From contig PJAB01001873.1 in the NCBI GenBank assembly GCA_002887195.1, positions 1-11,753 on the forward strand: a stretch of 11,753 nt of DNA. The letters run 5' to 3'. Positions 7,265-11,753 of this stretch are shown one piece after another (the stretch's first letter is position 1; each line of letters opens with the position of its first letter). A program made the position numbers and the translations under genes. The notes below the pieces were generated by a model. The model was not told where the DNA came from. It ran no database searches and saw only the letters and a program-made list of their open reading frames with translations. This DNA comes from Chrysochromulina parva. Taxonomy: Eukaryota > Haptophyta > Prymnesiales > Chrysochromulinaceae.

Positions 7265-8299
7265 ATGGGCCAAGACGGCTCTAAGAGCAAGGCCGCTGAC
7301 GACGCCGGTGGCGTCGGGGACGACAGCGGCGTGTCACTCTGGGAGGGTGTGCCGGAGCCCGTGTTGTGGCTGGTGCAGGCCCAGGTTAGGGCGCTCCTCA
7401 CAAATCACTCTTCAGCACTCGCGCACCGGCCAGAGTCACTCCAAACGGGGGGCGGCGACGACAGCGATGACGAGATGATGTCCCCGCGCCGCGCTGGTGA
7501 GCTGCAGATGAACGAGGCGGCGCTGGCACACTCGGCCCTCCGCGACAAGACCCTGGCACCGCGGCTGCAGCGCGCGCTTGACAAGCTGGTTCCCGCGCAC
7601 CTGAGCGAAGCCGCTTTCTGGGACAACTTCTTCTCGCACGTGGACGTAATAAAGGTGCAGATCGTCACCGACTATCTCACGGCCCAGGACACGGCCAGAG
7701 CTGAGCGCATGCGAAAGCACGAGGCGTGGGTGCAGCTCTTCGACGCGATGGAGCCCGAGATGCGGATCGACCTGCGACGTGCCGCCGAGCGCATTGCCGC
7801 GCGCCAGCAACCGCCGCCTCCCTCTGCGGTCGAACTGCAGTTGGGCCTCGACCAGCACCGCTCCCCCTGCTGGCGGCCCGACGGTGAAGCATGGCTCGAG
7901 TATGTCGAGGATGGGCCTTTCGAGGTGCTGAAGGTGCTCAAGAGGACGCTCGAGAGGCGCGGCGAGTACGATGCTCTTATGGGCGGCCCTGTGCCCGCCA
8001 AGAGTGCGAACGCCAATGGCCCACCGGCCGTTTGGCGTTCGCCATCTGGGGTTCCTTGGGGCCCCATGGCGGCGGCATCCAAGGATGACGATAATTGGAA
8101 ATCGCCAGACGAGACCATGAAGGAGCGCACGGATGCACTGATCAAACAGTTGATGTCACAGGAGTCACAGGAGTCTGAGGAGGCGACGGCTACGCCGAGC
8201 CTGCCGCCACCGCCACCGCCACCGCCGCCACCGCCACCGCCGCCACCGCCTCCGCCTCCGCCGACGCGCAGTGAAGCGGCCATGGAGCATACCGTCTAG
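7265..8299 (+). CDS. BSD-domain protein with predicted N-myristoylation and polyPro tail
   Basis: The 344-residue product starts MGQDGSKSK, which fits the N-myristoylation rule (Gly2 after Met1, Ser6, Lys7), so membrane attachment is likely. The ATG has A at -3 and G at +4. A BSD domain is visible at about 90-135: the helices around LAPRLQRALDKLVPAHLS lead to AFWDNFFSHVDVIK, which carries the defining Phe-Trp pair followed two residues later by two aromatics. BSD domains occur in TFIIH p62, in synapse-associated proteins and in BSDC1-like proteins. A helical region follows (about 136-180), then a second conserved-looking segment with WRPDGEAWLEYVEDGPFEVL at about 203-222, and a run of about 20 prolines before a short hydrophilic end. 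A lipid anchor would favour a membrane-side, SYAP1/BSDC1-like role over a transcription role; this is inference. No close family name can be given. Confidence 0.8.
   Translation: MGQDGSKSKAADDAGGVGDDSGVSLWEGVPEPVLWLVQAQVRALLTNHSSALAHRPESLQTGGGDDSDDEMMSPRRAGELQMNEAALAHSALRDKTLAPRLQRALDKLVPAHLSEAAFWDNFFSHVDVIKVQIVTDYLTAQDTARAERMRKHEAWVQLFDAMEPEMRIDLRRAAERIAARQQPPPPSAVELQLGLDQHRSPCWRPDGEAWLEYVEDGPFEVLKVLKRTLERRGEYDALMGGPVPAKSANANGPPAVWRSPSGVPWGPMAAASKDDDNWKSPDETMKERTDALIKQLMSQESQESEEATATPSLPPPPPPPPPPPPPPPPPPPPTRSEAAMEHTV
8202..8262. repeat. CCG/CCA/CCT coding microsatellite (polyPro)
   Basis: A run of CCN proline codons, mostly alternating CCG and CCA with CCT near the end, forms the polyproline segment near the C-terminus of the BSD-domain protein. 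Confidence 0.9.
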
Positions 8300-8822
8300 G
8301 CCGCCGTAACCGTGTAACTGCCGTGGCGCGAGGGGCGACGCCGAGAGGGTGGCGCTTCGAAAGTCGAAACGTACTGCTCGAGTCTCGGTTAGTATCGGCC
8401 GGAGCGTCGTTGTGTGCGTCCTGCGCGGTCGCACCGCCACTCGGCACTCGCGACGCCGGAAACATTTGCGGTGTGACTCGGCATGTTTAACGACATTCAA
8501 CACGTGAATCATCGCGGCGAGATCACATACGCAACATCACGCGTACGCGTACCGGTCGGGAGCGCGCGATGCGTATCGACCCCGGCCGCAATGTGTTTGC
8601 CGGGCCGGCGGATCGCGCGGGTAACCCCCCCCCCGCCCCGAGGGAACGCCACGGATACGAAGAGCTTTGCGAGCCGAGAACCGCGGGCCGAACGGCAATT
8701 CACGCGAGCGCCGAGCCGCGCGACCGGGTTGACCCGCGCCGGCTTGAGCATTCAGATCTGCACGCTGGACAGTCTGGAATGGCCTACCTCTCGAGCGGCG
8801 CGCCACCGCAGGCAAGGGCGAA
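8300..8822. other. convergent spacer between the BSD gene and the SEC14-like gene
   Basis: This stretch takes the 3' ends of two converging genes. It is GC-rich, with a C9 run near 8626-8634 and short palindromic patches such as around 8541-8555. A TGTAA at 8313-8317, 14 bases past the BSD stop, resembles the green-algal poly(A) signal, but the same signal is not evident after the other genes, so I give it little weight. No coding domain or RNA gene was recognised. Confidence 0.5.
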
Positions 8823-9857
8823 CTACTTGCGTATGGGGGCAAAGAGCTCGGCTGGGAGCGTGCCACCGAGCTGTGCGGGTAGTTGTGGCCGATCGATCGT
8901 GCTGAAGACCTGCGCGGAGAAGTCAGAGCCACACACGATCATTTTGTAGGCGGAGCGTCCTCCAAAGCTCGTGATAGCGGACTGCACGGTCCCTCTGTAG
9001 CTGTCGCTGATACGCACCATGAACCACTTGAAGACCACAGTTGGGTACAGCGCCTTGCTGCTCTCGCCAATAGCCTTGAAGGCGCATTCGCCCTTCCCCG
9101 CAAAGGGGTTGGGTAGCATCGACGCCCCTAGGCTCTTCTCCTGCCCAAAAGAGTCCTGCACGCGGCAGGCCATACGAAGAATACCGTCGCGCACCGTGAG
9201 CTCATCGAGCACGAGCACCTGCAGCTCGTTGAACTCGAGCTCCGTGGCCGCGTACGCGTCACAGCCCAGCTCCTCCACCTTTTTGAAGTCAGGCGCGTAC
9301 TCGGCAACCACGAGATTACCACTCTTGTCACGCAACAGCTTGTACTCGCCTGGCGTGCGCGTGTCGGCCCAGAGGCGGGGCATGAGCTGCGCGGAGCGCT
9401 GGGCCTGTGGGTGGAAGTAGATCGCTTGCAACGTCTCGGACCGGCCCCCGAAAAAGAGCCCGTTCGCGCTCACCATCTCATCACGCATCTGGTCGATCTT
9501 GAGCTTCTTTCGCTCCTGCAGCGCCTTGAGGTACATCTCGACCCCCTTCGACGGGTCCCACTTGGCGCCAATCAGGAAGCGCAGCAGCCGCAGGTCATGC
9601 GCCATCTCGGGCGAGGGCTCGAGCCCCCGATTCTTTGCGATCGCGCTGTCTCTCTCGGAGCGCATCCACGCAACTGTGCGCTGGATGACTGGCGGCAACG
9701 TCCCGATGTTGACGGGCTCAAAGGCCTTCAACACGTTGGTAAGCTCTTCCTGCGCCGCTTTGAATTCGAGCCCGTTCTTGTCCGGCCGTGCCGTCGTCTC
9801 GTTCTCGGGCGCCACGAGGACAAGCGGTGCGCGCACCGGCAGCGGCAGCGGCAGCGG

Positions 9858-9888
<31 letters not shown>

Positions 9889-9942
9889 GGCGGCGGCGGC
9901 GGTTGTGGTGGTGGTGGTGGTGGTGGTGGTGGTGGTGGTGGT

Positions 9943-10001
<59 letters not shown>

Positions 10002-10133
10002 CAGGGGCTCCTCCAACACTGGCTTTGGCAAAAGAATCTTGAGCATCTCGAGCCTAGAAGGCTCTCCAAAGCGGCTGCAGAGGGTGAGGATCACCTCGGG
10101 CGACGGCTGGGCAGGCAGCGGCTTTGCCGTCAT
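8823..10133 (-). CDS. SEC14-like CRAL-TRIO lipid-transfer protein with long polyPro region
   Basis: The 436-residue protein has a SEC14-type core behind a proline tract. Its ATG at 10133 has G at -3. Residues 46-76 are 31 prolines, residue 77 is Gln, residues 78-93 are 16 more prolines, then comes LPLPLPV. The CRAL-TRIO N-terminal helices show at about 150-215 (HDLRLLRFLIGAKWDPSKGVEMYLKAL in two parts, with LRFL as the usual core). The lipid-binding CRAL-TRIO domain runs from about 225 to 428, with LLRDKSGNLVV, LQVLVLDE, KALYPTVVFKWFMVR, FGGRSAYKMI and the closing LPAQLGGTLP that matches the family's LPxxLGG. Such proteins carry phosphatidylinositol, phosphatidylcholine or other hydrophobic ligands between membranes and tune phosphoinositide signalling; the ligand cannot be told here. 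The polyPro head could bind SH3, WW or profilin-type partners. It is convergent with the BSD gene. Confidence 0.88.
9838..9998. repeat. GGC/GGT trinucleotide tract coding for 47 prolines
   Basis: The plus strand is an almost pure GGN run with an inner GGT block (about 9906-9951) flanked by GGC blocks; on the minus strand it reads CCG and CCA proline codons. A single TTG at 9903-9905 gives the lone Gln. The plus strand is strongly G-quadruplex-prone. The pure GGT block differs from the flanking GGC blocks, suggesting separate expansion events. Confidence 0.92.
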
Positions 10134-10600
10134 GGCTGTGCTGTGGGGAGCAGAGTGGCTTTTGATTAGTGTCGAAGGCAGACGCCATTGGCTGTAGCGC
10201 GTCCTCGGCTTTTCGTGTTCACGGGCAAGTGCTGCTTTCCGGCCATGCCTCTGGCGCCCGCGAACTTGATTGACGTATGCGAATCAGTCTCTCGGTTGAT
10301 AAAACGGTTTTTCGAATCGTCGGAGGGCCTGAAGTGTGTGAAGACTGCAAAAGAGAGAGCACGAATGAGACACAATTGCATCACCTGCCTCTCGAGTCTC
10401 GTCTGCTGACGATCGCGAACTCGCAAGAAGAAGAACACGCCGCATCGGGCCACCTCTCTCCTACCTCTCTCCGTGATCTCCTTCTGACCCGCGTCTGCGG
10501 GCGCTCGTCTGTACCTATCATACTTCGTGTGTCCATGTCTCCGTGTTGTCCCAGCGAGCTACTCGACTATTTTTGCCCCCTCTCATCGCGTCACTTGATG
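10134..10600. other. spacer holding the SEC14-like promoter and the UBL-RPB12 3' region
   Basis: Both flanking genes run on the minus strand, so this 467-base spacer should contain the 3' untranslated region of the gene ending at 10601 and the promoter of the gene starting at 10133. I see no TATA box, RNA gene or recognisable protein. A pyrimidine-rich patch lies near 10447-10487. Confidence 0.5.
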
Positions 10601-11250
10601 CTACCTCGCCTCGAATTGGATTACTGCGCGCGGCAGCGAGAGCGCGCAAGCACGGGTGGATGCGTCAGTCGGCCCCTGCCAGTGATGGGAGCGGGTGCGC
10701 ACACAAAGGCGCAGCGCGTGCGCGAGGAAGGCAAGCTTGGGAGCGCCCTGCACCATGCAAAGCGCACGGCGAGCGCAAGAGCCCACAACGCAGGGTTCGA
10801 CCGAGGCGGAGCGCGGCGCACAGTTCTTGGTGCGCATCTTGTAGAGGATACGGTACCCACAGAAGCGGCAGCGGATCGGGTCCTTGGGCTTGATCTCGTT
10901 CGTCTGCCCGCAGTCGCCGCAAAGGTAGGCTGTGCCGCCGCGTGGGCGCACGAGCAGGTGGAACGTGGCGTCATGATCCACGGAATGGTCGGCGAGGGTG
11001 CGCTCATCCTCAAGCAGTTTGCCACCATAGATGAGCCGCTGCTGGTCGGCGGGCACTCCCAAGCCGCTCTGCTCGACCAGGTCCTTCAGCTTCGAGATCG
11101 GCGTCGTAGGCTCGACGGCGAGCTGAAGAGCAACACCTGAGCGCGCGATTTACCCCGGGGCATACTCAGAAAACTCGGAACAGGGCGAAGAGGTGGCGGC
11201 GCTGCAAGTCGTGGCGCTTTACCCTCGATGCTCTTGACGGTGACTTCCAT
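10601..11250 (-). CDS. RPB12: ubiquitin-like domain fused to RNA polymerase subunit RPB12 (three exons)
   Basis: Three exons are predicted: 11223-11250, 10822-11136 and 10601-10623, giving 121 residues. The ATG at 11250 has G at -3. Residues 1-77 align with ubiquitin with one extra residue near position 35: it opens [10 protein letters not shown], keeps [17 protein letters not shown] and ends LLVRPRGG. The Ile44-patch equivalents Ile8, Ile45 and Leu71 are hydrophobic; Lys6, Lys27 and Lys48 equivalents remain while Lys11 and Lys63 are lost. Residues 78-121 are RPB12 (RPABC4), a subunit shared by RNA polymerases I, II and III: zinc ligands Cys82, Cys85, Cys99 and Cys102 (LCGDCG and RCRFCG), then [11 protein letters not shown] and the end NLIQFEAR, almost the yeast ending. 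Both introns are phase 1. The usual free RPB12 N-terminal tail is replaced by the ubiquitin-like domain. A Pro stands where ubiquitin has Leu73, so processing by deubiquitinases may be poor. Confidence 0.88.
10624..10821 (-). other. predicted intron 2 of the UBL-RPB12 gene (198 nt)
   Basis: The donor reads AACT|GTGCGC and the acceptor CGCGCAG|TAATCC on the minus strand. Removing it joins T to TA to give Leu in TKNLIQFEAR, which closely matches the conserved RPB12 C-terminus; reading through instead gives unrelated sequence for about 60 residues before the same ending. A CTGAC branch-point candidate lies upstream of the acceptor. The donor is non-ideal (GTGCGC). Confidence 0.85.
11137..11222 (-). 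other. predicted intron 1 of the UBL-RPB12 gene (86 nt)
   Basis: The donor is GAGG|GTAAAG and the acceptor GCGCTCAG|GTGTTG on the minus strand. Splicing gives an ungapped match of the first 19 residues to ubiquitin ([10 protein letters not shown] then VALQLAVEP). A further AG 14 bases downstream exists but would break this alignment. Confidence 0.87.
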
Positions 11251-11251
11251 T

Positions 11252-11280
11252 CCGTCGACTCGGCCCTCACGCGTCGACGG
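11252..11280 (-). repeat. 8-bp inverted repeat directly before the UBL-RPB12 start codon
   Basis: CCGTCGAC at 11252-11259 and GTCGACGG at 11273-11280 are exact reverse complements around a 13-base loop. In the minus-strand transcript this hairpin would end one base before the ATG, where it could slow initiation. Each arm also contains GTCGAC, itself a palindrome. Confidence 0.65.
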
Positions 11281-11506
11281 GGCTGTCCACCTTCGTGAAG
11301 CGCGGTATTTCACACCCACAGACCCACTTTTCACACAAAACCAACGATAGGGACTCACCTACCCTCTCATGAGCCCCAAACAATCAAAAGAACAGCGATA
11401 TTCCTCTTTTCCCACGTTCTCTTCACGACACAACTAGGAGACAAGACTGATGAGAAGATGAGGCCTGCATTCGGAAACTGTCTCACTGACCGCTTAGCTC
11501 TGTGCT

Positions 11507-11526
11507 GCTAGACCAAAGCTAGACCA
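11507..11526. repeat. 9-bp direct repeat, period 11 (copy A)
   Basis: GCTAGACCA occurs at 11507-11515 and again at 11518-11526, separated by AA. It is the first of three such pairs with the same spacing. Confidence 0.85.
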
Positions 11527-11547
11527 CCTATCCAGTTGGGCTTTCTT

Positions 11548-11567
11548 GTGAACAATTAGTGAACAAT
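11548..11567. repeat. 9-bp direct repeat, period 11 (copy B)
   Basis: GTGAACAAT occurs at 11548-11556 and 11559-11567, separated by TA. Same geometry as the pairs at 11507 and 11617, with a different 9-mer. Confidence 0.85.
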
Positions 11568-11573
11568 GCGTCG

Positions 11574-11600
11574 AGACACAGGGGAACCTGCGAAGTGTCT
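11574..11600 (+). other. GNRA-tetraloop hairpin candidate
   Basis: On the plus strand AGACA (11574-11578) pairs with TGTCT (11596-11600), and CAGG (11579-11582) pairs with CCTG (11587-11590) around a GGAA tetraloop of the GNRA class; CGAAG forms a one-sided bulge. T6 runs follow at 11618 and 11629. This could be part of a structured RNA, but no RNA family was recognised. Confidence 0.35.
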
Positions 11601-11616
11601 TTGGTGACGAATAACC

Positions 11617-11636
11617 GTTTTTTGTTAGTTTTTTGT
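11617..11636. repeat. 9-bp direct repeat, period 11 (copy C)
   Basis: GTTTTTTGT occurs at 11617-11625 and 11628-11636, separated by TA. Same geometry as the two pairs upstream. Confidence 0.85.
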
Positions 11637-11724
11637 CAGTTCACGCTCTGTACCGGACGCAAAGGCCTCTGTAGCGGCCCCTCTCATAGAGATTGGGGAA
11701 GGTGCGGACGTGTGAATGACGGTG

Positions 11725-11753
11725 ACCCTAGTCTGGCGGGTAACCCTAGTCTG
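11725..11753. repeat. 11-bp direct repeat, period 18, at the window edge
   Basis: ACCCTAGTCTG occurs at 11725-11735 and 11743-11753 with GCGGGTA between. The second copy ends at the last base of the window, so a longer tandem array may continue outside it. Confidence 0.75.

Larger units (their letters stand above)
11251..11753. other. upstream region of the UBL-RPB12 gene, right edge of window
   Basis: This stretch should carry the promoter and leader of the minus-strand gene starting at 11250. On the minus strand an AG|GTGAGT donor-like string occurs at about 11353-11360, with a GGACAG acceptor-like string just before the start-codon hairpin, so a leader intron is possible. The outer part is notably less GC-rich than the rest of the window and is marked by short direct repeats, listed separately. 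No coding domain is seen. Confidence 0.5.

Noticed and set aside
9411..10197. Plus-strand frames with polyGly, polyTrp, polyArg or polyAla/polyVal tracts
   Set aside because: All arise from the GGC/GGT repeat that encodes polyproline on the minus strand within a clear SEC14-like gene.
10791..10805. GGTTCGACC near an intron as a B box of a tRNA or intron-encoded RNA
   Set aside because: The stem around it does not pair as a T-arm and no A box or acceptor is present.
11725..11753. Telomere-like repeat because of the CCCTA string
   Set aside because: CCCTA appears only as part of an 11-base unit with an 18-base period; there is no CCCTAA array.

Overview
The window looks like nuclear DNA from a GC-rich, gene-dense, intron-poor eukaryote, probably a unicellular alga or another protist. 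The eukaryotic call rests on gene content: a coilin, an RNA polymerase subunit RPB12 behind a ubiquitin-like domain, a SEC14/CRAL-TRIO protein, a BSD-domain protein and a plant-type Maf. It is supported by two GT-AG introns in one gene, long homopolymeric Pro and Gln tracts, and genes on both strands with separate promoters rather than operons. No marker fixes the lineage.

Layout, left to right. Positions 1-259 are flank. A 780-residue unrecognised protein with a polyGln tract runs on the minus strand (2602 to 260); its C-terminal helical region resembles the katanin p80 con80 domain. It is head to head with a Maf-family nucleotide pyrophosphatase (2841-3485, plus). A TATA box lies 9 bases after the Maf stop. 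The next plus-strand gene (3780-5510) encodes a complete coilin (N-terminal ubiquitin-like domain, NLS, RG boxes, C-terminal Tudor-like domain) joined in one reading frame to a La motif. A 727-base gene-free stretch follows. S-formylglutathione hydrolase (7116 to 6238, minus) is head to head, across 148 bases, with a putatively N-myristoylated BSD-domain protein (7265-8299, plus). A convergent spacer leads to a SEC14-like protein with a tract of 47 prolines broken once by Gln (10133 to 8823, minus). The last gene (11250 to 10601, minus, three exons) encodes a ubiquitin-like domain fused to RPB12. The final ~500 bases hold its upstream region, with an unusual cluster of short direct repeats and a hairpin.

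The genes do not form one pathway. They are mostly single-exon housekeeping genes in divergent and convergent pairs. The two most notable are domain fusions in RNA biology: coilin-La (Cajal body scaffold plus an RNA 3'-end-binding module) and ubiquitin-like-RPB12 (a small subunit shared by RNA polymerases I, II and III). In the second, a proline at the place of ubiquitin Leu73 suggests the fusion may stay uncleaved. Both calls come from reading motifs by eye; no database search was possible.
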